DNA from: Salinibaculum litoreum
GTDB taxonomy: Archaea; Halobacteriota; Halobacteria; Halobacteriales; Haloarculaceae
Assembly: GCA_009789175.1 (NCBI GenBank)
Contig: CP046866.1
Coordinates: 124,001 to 188,000 of the forward strand
DNA: 64,000 nt
Direction: 5' to 3'
In this document: positions 16,228 to 24,782 of the stretch, in pieces
How positions within the stretch are numbered: position 1 is the first letter of the stretch
Layout of the letters: the number at the start of each line of letters is the position of its first letter
The notes under the pieces: model-generated
Databases searched by the model: none
The model's input: only the letters and a program-made list of their open reading frames with translations
What the model was told of the DNA's origin: nothing
Made by a program: the position numbers and the translations under genes

Positions 16228-17075
16228 CAGGTGCGGACGGCGACGATTCCCGGCAGTCGACTGCAGGTGCCGAGGACCCCCGCGAGGACGAACAGTACCA
16301 CCTCGAAGTCACCGAGGGTGAGGTCGCAGACAGCGTTCTCCTGCCTGGTGACCCAGACCGCGTCGAGACCATCCGGGAGGGGTGGACCGAGAGCGAGGTG
16401 GTCGCGGACCACCGGGAGTACCGCACGGCGACCGGGTCCGTCGAGGGGACGCCGATTTCGGTCACCTCGACCGGTATCGGGTCGCCCTCCGCGGCTATTG
16501 CAGTCGAGGAGTTAGCCCGGGTCGGCGCGGATACGCTGATTCGCGTCGGCTCCTGTGGGGCTATCCAGGCGGAGACTGACATCGGCGACCTGATTATCAC
16601 CAGCGGGGCCGTCCGCCAGGAAGGGACCAGTTCGGAGTACGTCCGCGACGACTACCCCGCCGTCGCGGACCACGCGGTCGTCGCGGCGCTGGCCGCCGCC
16701 GCCGAACAGCTGGGCTATGACTACCACGTCGGGCTGACGGCCTCGACGGACTCTTTCTATGCCGGACAGAGTCGCGAGGGCTTTGGCGGCTTTCGCGCTC
16801 GCGACAGCGAGGCCGACGTGGCGGAGCTACAGGATGCGGGCGTACTCAACTTCGAGATGGAGGCCAGTGCCATCCTCACACTCGCCAACGTCTACGGCCT
16901 GCGCGCGGGGGCGGTCTGTACGGTGTATGCCGACCGGACGACCGGCGAGTTCCGCGTCGAGGGTGAACAGCGGGCGGCGAAGACAGCGAGCAAGGCAGTC
17001 GCGTTGCTCGCAGAGATGGACGAGCAGGTCGCTGCGACCGATGCCGACGCCTGGCACGCCGGCCTCGGCCTGTGA
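16224..17075 (+). CDS. udp: uridine phosphorylase (PNP/UDP family)
   Basis: A 283-residue nucleoside phosphorylase that splits uridine with phosphate to uracil and ribose 1-phosphate. I see the phosphate-binding LLPGDPDRV, STGIGSPSAAIAVEEL, the RVGSCGAIQ segment, and FEMEASAI, whose Met-Glu contacts the ribose. An acidic 25-residue N-terminal extension is typical of haloarchaeal homologues. It is coupled to cdd by a 4-base overlap. Purine specificity cannot be excluded, but the cdd partner favours uridine. Confidence 0.9.
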   Translation: MTGADGDDSRQSTAGAEDPREDEQYHLEVTEGEVADSVLLPGDPDRVETIREGWTESEVVADHREYRTATGSVEGTPISVTSTGIGSPSAAIAVEELARVGADTLIRVGSCGAIQAETDIGDLIITSGAVRQEGTSSEYVRDDYPAVADHAVVAALAAAAEQLGYDYHVGLTASTDSFYAGQSREGFGGFRARDSEADVAELQDAGVLNFEMEASAILTLANVYGLRAGAVCTVYADRTTGEFRVEGEQRAAKTASKAVALLAEMDEQVAATDADAWHAGLGL

Positions 17076-17115
17076 GCATAAGACAGATTACCGCTGCGTG
17101 TCATCACGGTGGCAC

Positions 17116-18096
17116 ATGGACGTCACGGAAGCCAGCCCTGAATGTGACCGCATCCTCCAGTCTGTCGGCGACTGTGTCGTCGCCGACGATGCCTTCCTCG
17201 AAACGCTGTTGACTGCCATCCTCGCTCGCGGACACGTCCTGCTGGAGGACGTACCCGGGACGGGAAAGACGCTCACCGCGCGCACGTTCGCGACGGTGCT
17301 TGGCCTGTCGTTTTCCCGCGTACAGTTCACGCCGGACCTCCTGCCGGCGGACGTGACCGGGACGCCGGTCTACAGCGAGCGCGACGAGTCGTTCACCTTC
17401 AGCGAGGGCCCCATCTTCGCGAATCTCGTCCTCGCGGACGAAATCAACCGGGCACCGCCGAAGACCCAGGCCGCCCTGCTCGAAGCGATGGCCGAGGGAC
17501 AGGTCACCGTCGACGGGACCACTCACGACCTGCCCGAGCCGTTCATCGTCATGGCGACCCAGAATCCCGTCGAGAGCGAGGGCGTCTTCCCGCTCCCGGA
17601 AGCCCAGCGGGACCGGTTCCTGGTCAAGACTGCGATGGGCTATCCCGACGAGGAGGCCGAAAACCGACTGCTCCGGCGACGAACGGACCGCACAGCGCAG
17701 ATGCCAAGCGCCGAGCAGTCCCTGGACCCGACGGCGGTGCGTGAGCTGCAGTCCGTCCCCGAGTCGGTCACCGTCGACGACGACGTGGTGGCCTACATCA
17801 CTGCAATCGCCCGCGAGACGCGTGCCGACACCCGTATCGAAGTCGGCTGTTCGCCCCGTGGGACACAGCGGCTGCTCGAAGCCGCCCGTGCGCGGGCAGT
17901 TCTGTCCGACCGGTCGTTCGTCAGGCCGGTCGACGTGGAGCGGATTGCAGAGCCCGTCCTGGCTCATCGGCTCGTCCTGACTACCGACGCCACGGTCGAC
18001 GATGTCGACCCGGCGGACGTGGTCGCGGACGTGCTGGACCGGGTTCCGACCCCATCGGTCGCCACGTCGGCGGACCGGACTGCACCCACCGAGTGA
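17116..18096 (+). CDS. MoxR-family AAA+ ATPase
   Basis: A 326-residue cytoplasmic ATPase of the MoxR group. It has Walker A EDVPGTGKT (about 46-54), Walker B LVLADEINRAPPK, sensor 1 MATQNP, and a C-terminal lid (SPRGTQRLLEAARARA). GATTACC at 17087-17093 is a TATA candidate 22-29 bases before the ATG. The frame is open from 16759, but that part overlaps udp. It opens a tightly overlapping operon with DUF4129, DUF58 and membrane genes. MoxR with DUF58 proteins is a known chaperone-like pair for assembling or activating partner proteins; the client here is unknown. Confidence 0.9.
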   Translation: MDVTEASPECDRILQSVGDCVVADDAFLETLLTAILARGHVLLEDVPGTGKTLTARTFATVLGLSFSRVQFTPDLLPADVTGTPVYSERDESFTFSEGPIFANLVLADEINRAPPKTQAALLEAMAEGQVTVDGTTHDLPEPFIVMATQNPVESEGVFPLPEAQRDRFLVKTAMGYPDEEAENRLLRRRTDRTAQMPSAEQSLDPTAVRELQSVPESVTVDDDVVAYITAIARETRADTRIEVGCSPRGTQRLLEAARARAVLSDRSFVRPVDVERIAEPVLAHRLVLTTDATVDDVDPADVVADVLDRVPTPSVATSADRTAPTE

Positions 18097-18815
18097 CCGA
18101 TGCCCGAGTACGACGTGTCATGAAACGGGCTGCATTCATCGGCCTCGGCGTTGTCGCGATGGTTGCGCTCGCACTCGCGGCGGCCTCAGTCGGCTCTGTT
18201 GCCGTCGCCATCGACCCCGGCGACAGTGGGGGCGAGCCCGGCCCATCCCAGTCCACCGGCTGTACGACCGATGGCGACAGCAACGACAGCACGAGCGGCG
18301 CGTCGGAGTGCCAGGGCGGCGGCGGTCCGGGCAGTGATGGCATCGACGTATCGCTCCCTGAGTCCGGCGGGTCCGCCGACAGCAACGGCAGCCAGCCGCC
18401 CGCCTGGCAGGTCGCGCTGAGCCTGGCGCTCGTTGTCCTCGGTGGTGTCGTCGTCATCTACGGGCTGACCCGCGGCGAGTCCGCCGAGGTCGACCCCGAC
18501 GACGAGCAGTGGGTCCCGACAGCAGACGGCGACACCTACGACGGCGTCGACTTCGCCGCAGATGTCGAACCCGACAACGATGTCTATCGGGCGTGGCTCG
18601 GACTCAGGCACGCGGCCGACGCCGGGGCTGACCGGTCGCCGGCAGCAGTCGCGGACAGTGCCGTCCAAGCGGGGTACCCGCAGTCGGCGGTCGAACGACT
18701 CACCGACCTGTTCTGTGCGGTCCGGTATGGCGACCGTTCGCTGACAGCCGAGCGCGAACGACGCGCCAGACAGCTTGCGGACACGCTCGATATCCCGCTG
18801 GCGGGTGAACCATGA
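18093..18815 (+). CDS. DUF4129-domain membrane protein
   Basis: A 240-residue protein with an N-terminal signal-like helix (about 11-34), a Gly/Ser/Asp-rich extracellular loop containing two Cys, a second helix (about 104-126), and a cytoplasmic C-terminal domain. The C-terminal domain has the DUF4129 pattern (VYRAWLGLRHAAD, then RSPAAVADSAVQAGYPQ and LTDLFCAVRYG). It overlaps MoxR by ATGA and the DUF58 gene likewise. DUF4129 proteins accompany MoxR/DUF58/transglutaminase clusters; no transglutaminase gene is present here. Confidence 0.82.
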   Translation: MTDARVRRVMKRAAFIGLGVVAMVALALAAASVGSVAVAIDPGDSGGEPGPSQSTGCTTDGDSNDSTSGASECQGGGGPGSDGIDVSLPESGGSADSNGSQPPAWQVALSLALVVLGGVVVIYGLTRGESAEVDPDDEQWVPTADGDTYDGVDFAADVEPDNDVYRAWLGLRHAADAGADRSPAAVADSAVQAGYPQSAVERLTDLFCAVRYGDRSLTAERERRARQLADTLDIPLAGEP

Positions 18816-20698
18816 CCGAGCGCTGGGTCGTCGCCGCCGGCATCGGGATGTGTCTCGGCGGCGTCGCGCTCGTGGTCGTGCCCGGGCTCTCGCTTGGGGT
18901 TCCGGCGCTGCTGGCGGCCCTGCTGGCACTCGTCGTCCTCCTCATCGCCGTTCTCGTTGCGACGAGCTATCTGGTCAACCCCGAGCGACCGTCAGTGTCG
19001 TTGCCTGTCCCCGAGCGCAGACCCCGCTACCGACGCCCCGGTGGCGAGTTCCGGACACTCGTCGACTCCGTCGGGCTTGCGGGCCGGCGCGCGGTCGATG
19101 CCGATGACGAGTCGCCCCGCGAGCGCCTGCACGCGGAACTCCACGGGCTTGCAGTCGCGGTGTTGGTCCGGACGACGGGCTGTCAGCCCGCGGAAGCACG
19201 GGACCGTCTCGATAGCGGGGTCTGGACCGACGACGAGCGCGCGGCGGCGTTTTTCACCGACGGTCTCACGCCCCCGCTCTCGGCTCGGGAGCGCCTGCCC
19301 GTCCCCGCCACCGACCCGCCGCTCGTCCGGCGCGCCCGCCACGCAGTCCGCGAACTGGGGCGGGCCGTCGAGGATGACCAGGCCGACCCCGGACACGGCG
19401 AGGGGACACGTCAGGACCCGGAGACCTCCTACTGGCCGACTGGGGACCTGCCGGCCGAACGCTCGACCGGGCGGCGTCGGCAGGTGGCCGTGGCGGTGTT
19501 GCTCGCAAGCGGTATCGGCGTCTTCGCGGGTGCGCCGGGGCTGTTGCTGGTCGGGTCCTTCGGTATCGCAATCGCTGCGACGGCCCGCTTCGTGTCTCCC
19601 TCGCCATCCCTCGCCGTCGAGCGCACCGTTAGCGAGACATCCCCCGAGCCGGGGTCGACAGTGACCGTCACCGTCACCGTCCGCAACGAGAGCGACCGTA
19701 CTGTGGCCGACCTCCGTCTCCTCGACGGTGTCCCGCCCGGACTGACCGTCGTCGAGGACACGCCCCGGTGTGCGACCGCCCTCAGACCGGGCCGGGCGAC
19801 GACGTTTCGCTACACTGTCGAGGCCGTCCCCGGTAGACACACCTTCGAGACGCCGCTCGTGATAGCCGGCGACTTCGTCGGTGCCACCGAGTCCGTCGAG
19901 ACTGTCGAGACGGCCACCGAGACGACGCTTGATTGTGGGTTCGACCGCGAGGACCCGCCGGTCCCCGACGTGCAGTCACAGGTCACCGTCGACCCCGGAC
20001 GGCTTTCGGCGGATGCGACGGGCGCTGGCGTCGAGTTCGACACCGTCAGGGAGTACAGGCCCGGCGACCCGCCCGGACGCATCGACTGGCGTCACCGCGC
20101 GAAGACCGGCGACCTCGCGACAGTCTCCTTCGTCGAGCCACGCCGGCCCCGCGTCCTGCTGGTCGTCGACGCCCGGGCGGCCGCCTACGTCGCCGACACG
20201 GATGGGATTCCTGCCCCCCGACACGCCGCACGCGGTGCGTTCCATCTCGGAAACGGGCTGCTCGCCGACGCTCGGCCGGTCGGTCTCACCGTCCTCGGCG
20301 GGGACGCGTGGCTTTCGCCCGCCGGCGGGATCGAGCAACGTGAGCGCCTCCGGCGAACCCTCGCCGGGGAGTCTATCCCGTGGACGCCACCTTCGGAGTC
20401 CGACGCCAGCGACGCCGCTGCTCGCCTCACCGCTCGCCTTGACCCCGACACGCAGGTCGTCCTGTTTTCCCCGCTGTCGGACGACGGCATCGTCGACCTG
20501 TGTCGACGGTTGGACGCGGCGGGACACGCGGTCTCCGTCCACAGTCCGGACTGTACGGACGCCGAAACCGTCGAGGAAGCCTACGGCCGTCTCCAGCGGT
20601 GGCGACGCCTCTCTGAACTGCGTGGCGAGAGTATCCGGGTCGAGGACTGGAACCCGGCGAGTCCACCCGAGGAGGTGTTTGCTCGTGCCAGCCAGTGA
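18812..20698 (+). CDS. DUF58 protein fused to an N-terminal DUF7269-like membrane domain
   Basis: A 628-residue membrane protein that looks like two usually separate proteins joined. Residues 1-210 have two adjacent hydrophobic segments and a soluble helical domain (GEFRTLVDSVGLAGRRAV, ARDRLDSGVWTDD) like haloarchaeal DUF7269 proteins (name from memory). From residue 218 a fresh pair of membrane helices begins, then a CARDB-like beta domain (SETSPEPGSTVTVTVTVRNE) and the DUF58 core (GVEFDTVREYRPGDPPGRIDWRHRA, ends given; residues about 409-433), a von Willebrand A-like region. No stop or frameshift separates the halves. The function is linked to the MoxR ATPase; the substrate is unknown. Confidence 0.85.
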   Translation: MTERWVVAAGIGMCLGGVALVVVPGLSLGVPALLAALLALVVLLIAVLVATSYLVNPERPSVSLPVPERRPRYRRPGGEFRTLVDSVGLAGRRAVDADDESPRERLHAELHGLAVAVLVRTTGCQPAEARDRLDSGVWTDDERAAAFFTDGLTPPLSARERLPVPATDPPLVRRARHAVRELGRAVEDDQADPGHGEGTRQDPETSYWPTGDLPAERSTGRRRQVAVAVLLASGIGVFAGAPGLLLVGSFGIAIAATARFVSPSPSLAVERTVSETSPEPGSTVTVTVTVRNESDRTVADLRLLDGVPPGLTVVEDTPRCATALRPGRATTFRYTVEAVPGRHTFETPLVIAGDFVGATESVETVETATETTLDCGFDREDPPVPDVQSQVTVDPGRLSADATGAGVEFDTVREYRPGDPPGRIDWRHRAKTGDLATVSFVEPRRPRVLLVVDARAAAYVADTDGIPAPRHAARGAFHLGNGLLADARPVGLTVLGGDAWLSPAGGIEQRERLRRTLAGESIPWTPPSESDASDAAARLTARLDPDTQVVLFSPLSDDGIVDLCRRLDAAGHAVSVHSPDCTDAETVEEAYGRLQRWRRLSELRGESIRVEDWNPASPPEEVFARASQ

Positions 20699-21176
20699 CG
20701 GGTCGCGACCGGCCCCACTCGGCGCTGTCGGCGCTGTGCTTGCGGCGCTTGTCGTTGCCGTTTCCGTCTCGGGGTCTATCCCTGCGCTCTCGATTGCCCT
20801 CGTGGGTACTGGGCTGCTGGCGGCTGGACTCCGGTCGTCGTCGGTGCGCGGGGTGCAACTGGGGTCGGTAGGGCTGTTCGGCGCGGTCGTACTGGTCGCG
20901 GTCGGGAGCGCCACGACGGAGTGGGTGCTGGTAGCGACGGTTCCCGCAGCACTGTCGTGGGCGCTTGCGGGCCACAGTGTCCGCCTCGGGAGACAGGTCG
21001 GAACAGCGGCGACGTGGCGCGTCGAGGCGGTCCACGCCGTCTCGATGGTCGTCGTCCTGGCGCTCGGGGGTGGTGTCGGCTACCTCGTCTACCGGTCGAG
21101 TGCCGGGAGTTCCTCGCCGCTCGCGCTGGCGCTGTTGCTCGGGAGCGTGCTCGCGGTGACACTGGCCCTGCGGTGA
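20685..21176 (+). CDS. membrane protein, last gene of MoxR operon (DUF7519-like)
   Basis: A 163-residue protein with five to six hydrophobic segments and almost no soluble part. It starts with GTG at 20685, inside the end of the DUF58 gene (14-base overlap), the only start that matches the hydrophobic pattern; the open frame reaching back to 19881 is a shadow. Proteins like this close MoxR-DUF58 operons in haloarchaea (DUF7519, from memory). It may form the membrane part of the complex. No motif gives a function. Confidence 0.75.
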   Translation: MPASDGSRPAPLGAVGAVLAALVVAVSVSGSIPALSIALVGTGLLAAGLRSSSVRGVQLGSVGLFGAVVLVAVGSATTEWVLVATVPAALSWALAGHSVRLGRQVGTAATWRVEAVHAVSMVVVLALGGGVGYLVYRSSAGSSSPLALALLLGSVLAVTLALR

Positions 21177-21178
21177 GC

Positions 21179-21727
21179 CTACGGTGCGACCGGGCGCGTC
21201 TCGCCGACGTTGCGCCACGCGGCCGTGACGATGCCGGCGGTCTGGCCCGCCCCAACCACTGCCAGTCCGACGAGTATCGTCTCCGGGGCGGCGATGCCGC
21301 CAATGTGGCCGATGGCGTATATCGCCGCACCACCGAGTGACGTGCCGGCCGCGGCGACGTAGATATAGCGGGCCGGCACTGCAGCGACGACAGACGCGGT
21401 CTTGACGTAGGCCAGTCCCGGCAGGACCATCCAGCCATACAGCGAGAGAGCCAGCAGCGTCGGCTGGGTGGGGTCCATCGCGAGGCCGGCGGTCCCGGCG
21501 AGGGTGACGAGCAAGCCGCCGGCCAGCACGAGTCGCCACGCCCCCAGCGCCGGGCCGTCCATCTCGTCGTAGGCGACAGCCAGGAACGCCAGCAACAACA
21601 GGTCCATCACGACCAGCGCAATCAACAGCGTCCGCTCGCTGACCAGTGTCGTCTCGTGGGCGAGCATCGTGACGACCCACGCGGACGGGACGAGCCATGC
21701 CGGTCCGACATCTGTCAGCACTCCCAT
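21179..21727 (-). CDS. six-helix membrane protein of unknown function
   Basis: A 182-residue membrane protein with about six hydrophobic segments. Acidic and His residues sit at segment ends (VTMLAHETTLVSERTLL, then LGAWRLVLAGGLLV). I do not recognise a family. It is convergent with the MoxR operon, 2 bases apart, and divergent from the hydrogenase operon. The ATG at 21727 is preferred over the GTG at 21745. There is no evidence that it belongs with the hydrogenase. Confidence 0.65.
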   Translation of the reverse strand: MGVLTDVGPAWLVPSAWVVTMLAHETTLVSERTLLIALVVMDLLLLAFLAVAYDEMDGPALGAWRLVLAGGLLVTLAGTAGLAMDPTQPTLLALSLYGWMVLPGLAYVKTASVVAAVPARYIYVAAAGTSLGGAAIYAIGHIGGIAAPETILVGLAVVGAGQTAGIVTAAWRNVGETRPVAP

Positions 21728-21933
21728 CGTGGTGGGTCGACTCACCGCGTGACAAAGATAGTTGTGGGGACCGGAGGTGGTTCGTTCGTCTCAGGCGAGC
21801 ACTCCGAAACTGCTGGCATTTCCACCGTCGGGTGCGACATTCCCTGGAGTACGTGTCCCGGCCGGCCACGCCAGAGCACGCTCCGCTGAACCGGCTCGTA
21901 TCCGCTCTCTGGGTGCCCCAGCGACCGTTTTTA

Positions 21934-21973
21934 GGGTGTGATAATTAGCCACCCCATTTTTATGGGAATATTC
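21934..21973 (+). promoter_or_regulatory. promoter and possible operators of the hydrogenase operon
   Basis: TTTTTATG at 21957-21964 is 23-30 bases before the ATG at 21987, giving a leaderless start. GGGTG (21934-21938) and CACCC (21950-21954) form an inverted repeat just upstream of the TATA box. The perfect palindrome GAATATTC (21966-21973) sits between TATA and the expected start of transcription. Either could bind a regulator; none is identified. Confidence 0.55.
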
Positions 21974-21986
21974 ATATCCGCCATAT

Positions 21987-23213
21987 ATGACACAATCCCT
22001 GGCGAATTCGGCGTCATCTCCGACCCGGCGCAACTTCCTGAAACTCGTTGGGACAGCGGCCGCAGGGTCTGTCATCACAGAATACGAGACAGAGATTGCA
22101 GCGGCACTTCAGCGTGCGACAGACGGACCGAAGGAAGTCGTCTGGATACAGGGCCAGACCTGCTCTGCCTGTACTATGTCGACACTTCAGGGTGCCTCAC
22201 CGAGTCTGGAGGAGGCGATTCACGAGTTCCAGCTCGATGTGACGTACCATCCCGAGTTGATGGCGGAGTCGGGCGATGCGGCTATCGAGGCGATGAGCAA
22301 GTCCCCCGATGTCCTCATCGTCGAGGGGGCGATTCCGACCAAGATTCCCTCCGCTGCGACGTTCGGGCGGACCGAAGACGGCCGCCCCAAGCCGGTGTAT
22401 GACTGGGTACAGGAACTGGCCCCAGAGTCCGAGTTCGTGATGGCCGTCGGCACCTGTGCGTCCTACGGTGGCTGGCAGTCGGCACAGAACGGTGCCCCCG
22501 CGGTCATGGACGACCCCGAGGAGGGTCCCTGGCTCGACGACAACGTCACCGGGGCACGCGGGCTCCAGTACACCCACAAGGACGACAGCGGCGGCGCGCT
22601 CGGCCCCGACTTCACCTCGAAGGCGGGGCTGCCGGTCATCAACGTCCCCGGCTGTATGACCCATCCCGACTACGTGCTGTTGACCGTCGCGACGCTGCTC
22701 AACGACGAGGAGCCCGACCTCGACGAGTTCAACCGCCCGAAAGCGTTCTACGGGCCGCTGGTCCACGACCAGTGTTCCCGCCGTGGCTACTTCGACCGCG
22801 GTGAGTTCGTCGACCACGTCGGCGACGGCTCCGGGAAGTGCCTGTACAACGTCGGCTGCAAGGGGCCGTACTGTCACTGTGACGACTCCGTGCGGCTGTG
22901 GAACGACGGAACGAGCGTCTGTCGCAACGTCGGCGCGCCCTGTATCGGCTGTATGGAACCGGGCTTCTGGGACGAGATGACTCCCTTCTACCAGCCTATC
23001 GAACAGCAGGGTCTCGGTCCACTCGACTGGGAGACCATCGGGAAACTCATCGTCGGCGGGACCGTCGCCGGCATCGGTGCCCACGCCGCCCGCAAGGCGA
23101 TGGGCTATGGCAACGGCGACGAACTCGACGAGCAGGCCGTCGAGGATGCCGAGGCACGGGCCGACGGTGGCTGTGGCTGTGGTACGGGCTGTGACTGCAC
23201 GAGTGAGGACTGA
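21987..23213 (+). CDS. uptake [NiFe] hydrogenase, small subunit (Tat-exported)
   Basis: A 408-residue electron-transfer subunit. TRRNFLKLV (residues 13-21) is a Tat signal that would carry the folded heterodimer out of the cell. Proximal cluster ligands: C59 and C62 (QTCSAC), with GTCASYGG and GCMTHPDY. Distal: H260, C263, C285, C291. Medial: C298, C312, C319, C322; C312 aligns with the proline that gives a [3Fe-4S] cluster in most relatives, so a [4Fe-4S] is inferred. The two extra proximal cysteines of oxygen-tolerant enzymes are absent. A C-terminal helix (about 352-374) anchors it. An unusual tail carries Cys at 396, 398, 402 and 404. The gene opens an eleven-gene operon. Confidence 0.95.
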   Translation: MTQSLANSASSPTRRNFLKLVGTAAAGSVITEYETEIAAALQRATDGPKEVVWIQGQTCSACTMSTLQGASPSLEEAIHEFQLDVTYHPELMAESGDAAIEAMSKSPDVLIVEGAIPTKIPSAATFGRTEDGRPKPVYDWVQELAPESEFVMAVGTCASYGGWQSAQNGAPAVMDDPEEGPWLDDNVTGARGLQYTHKDDSGGALGPDFTSKAGLPVINVPGCMTHPDYVLLTVATLLNDEEPDLDEFNRPKAFYGPLVHDQCSRRGYFDRGEFVDHVGDGSGKCLYNVGCKGPYCHCDDSVRLWNDGTSVCRNVGAPCIGCMEPGFWDEMTPFYQPIEQQGLGPLDWETIGKLIVGGTVAGIGAHAARKAMGYGNGDELDEQAVEDAEARADGGCGCGTGCDCTSED

Positions 23214-23216
23214 ACG

Positions 23217-24782
23217 ATGCCAGAGATAGAAATCGACCCCACGACACGTATCGAGGGCCACCACAGTACGACGCTGCACGTCGACGACGGCGTCGTCACG
23301 GAGGCAAAGAGCCACATGGACATGTTCCGCGGGATGGAACTGGTCGTGTTGAACCGACCACCGTCCGACGCCCCGGTGTTCACCCAGCGGGTCTGTGGCG
23401 TCTGCTTTACCGTCCATCGGTACACCTCGCTGCGGGCAATCGAGAACGCCGCTCGCAAGGCGGGCGTCTTCGACGACATCCCGCCGACGGCAAAGCGGAT
23501 GCGCAATCTGATGGAGGCGATGTTCACGCTGTGGAACCACGCCGTCCACACTTTCGCCCTCGTCGGGCCGGACTACTCCTCGGCCGTGATGGGCGAGGAC
23601 GGCGTCGAGCGACTCGACCCGCTTGAGGGGGACGGCTACCTGACTGCACTGGAGATGCAACGCCAGTTGCTCCAGGGCTTCGCGGAGTTTGGCGGGAAGG
23701 CCCCGCACCCGCTGACGTACTCTCCGGGCGGGATGGCCGCGACGCCGACGGCGGAGAAAATCCAGAGCATCCGCGACCAACTCGAAACCGTAAGCGAGTG
23801 GCTCGGGCCGACCGACGCCGTCCCCGAAGTCGTCGAGAACGTCAACAACGGACAAGTCGAGTCCGACTTCGCACAGGGGCTACACGACATCGTGGCGTTG
23901 CTCGTGACGGCCAAGGAAGTCGGTGCCGACGACTTCGGCGTCGGGCCGGGTCGATACTACTCGAACGGCAAGTACTACGACATGGACGGCGGGAAGGAAC
24001 TGGAACCCGGCGTCTATCTCGACGGCAAGCGCCAGCCAAAGAGCAAAGACGAGATTACCTCGGCCATCACCGAGGATGTCTCGCGGGCGTGGTACACCGA
24101 CGACTCCGGCGGCCAGCCCATGGAGGAGACGCCGCCCAAACCCGACCCCGAGAAGGAAGGCGCCTACTCCTGGGGGAAAGCACCCCGCTTCAACGGCAAG
24201 AACATGGAGTGTGGGCCGCTCGCACGCCTCGTGCTGGCCGACAGCGACCCCTTCGACTTGCGGGCGACGCTGGGCGACGACCCGGCGAAATCCAGCACGC
24301 TCAACCGGCTCATCGCCCGCGCACAGGAGTCGCTCTGGCTCCGTGACAAGGCGATGGAGTGGCTGGACGAAATCGAGGCCGGCGGCACCGTCGGCCAGGA
24401 GTGGACCGACGACTTCACCGCCGAGGGTGTCGGCCTCTCGGAGGCTTCCCGTGGCGCAATCTCGCACTGGGTCCGTGTCGAGGACGGCACCATCACCAAC
24501 TACCAGATTATCACGCCGACACTGTGGAATCTCGGACCCCGTGACGACGAGGGGACGCCGAGCATCTTCGAAGGTGCCGTCGAAGGCATGAATGTGCAGG
24601 ATGTCGAGAACCCCATCAACGTCCTGCGGACCGTGCGCTCGTTTGACCCGTGTCTCGCCTGTTCGGTCCACGTCGAGAGTCCCGACGCCAGTTACACCGA
24701 GGAGATAACGCCCGCCTCGCCCGGCACTGCCGTGGGCGGGGGCGAGACGCCCTACGCAGGCCAGCGGACTGACCAACAATGA
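23217..24782 (+). CDS. uptake [NiFe] hydrogenase, large catalytic subunit
   Basis: The 521-residue subunit that holds the Ni-Fe site and splits H2. Nickel ligands are C60 and C63 in RVCGVCFTVH and C479 and C482 in DPCLACSVH. It has the family N-terminus DPTTRIEGHH and no signal peptide, so it is exported together with the small subunit. The maturation protease would cut after His485, removing a 36-residue tail (V486 to Q521), longer than the roughly 15 residues common in group 1 enzymes. It follows the small subunit by 3 bases and overlaps cytochrome b by ATGA. The fourth ligand is Cys, not selenocysteine. Confidence 0.96.
   Translation: MPEIEIDPTTRIEGHHSTTLHVDDGVVTEAKSHMDMFRGMELVVLNRPPSDAPVFTQRVCGVCFTVHRYTSLRAIENAARKAGVFDDIPPTAKRMRNLMEAMFTLWNHAVHTFALVGPDYSSAVMGEDGVERLDPLEGDGYLTALEMQRQLLQGFAEFGGKAPHPLTYSPGGMAATPTAEKIQSIRDQLETVSEWLGPTDAVPEVVENVNNGQVESDFAQGLHDIVALLVTAKEVGADDFGVGPGRYYSNGKYYDMDGGKELEPGVYLDGKRQPKSKDEITSAITEDVSRAWYTDDSGGQPMEETPPKPDPEKEGAYSWGKAPRFNGKNMECGPLARLVLADSDPFDLRATLGDDPAKSSTLNRLIARAQESLWLRDKAMEWLDEIEAGGTVGQEWTDDFTAEGVGLSEASRGAISHWVRVEDGTITNYQIITPTLWNLGPRDDEGTPSIFEGAVEGMNVQDVENPINVLRTVRSFDPCLACSVHVESPDASYTEEITPASPGTAVGGGETPYAGQRTDQQ

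Noticed and set aside
21987-23213. Oxygen-tolerant (six-Cys proximal cluster) hydrogenase
   Set aside because: The positions of the two extra cysteines hold Ala61 (in CSAC) and a Gly (in GTCASYGG), so the classical tolerant cluster is not present.
22197-23855. 552-codon minus-strand frame opposite the hydrogenase subunits
   Set aside because: The plus strand encodes both hydrogenase subunits with all metal ligands; long antisense frames are expected in GC-rich genes.
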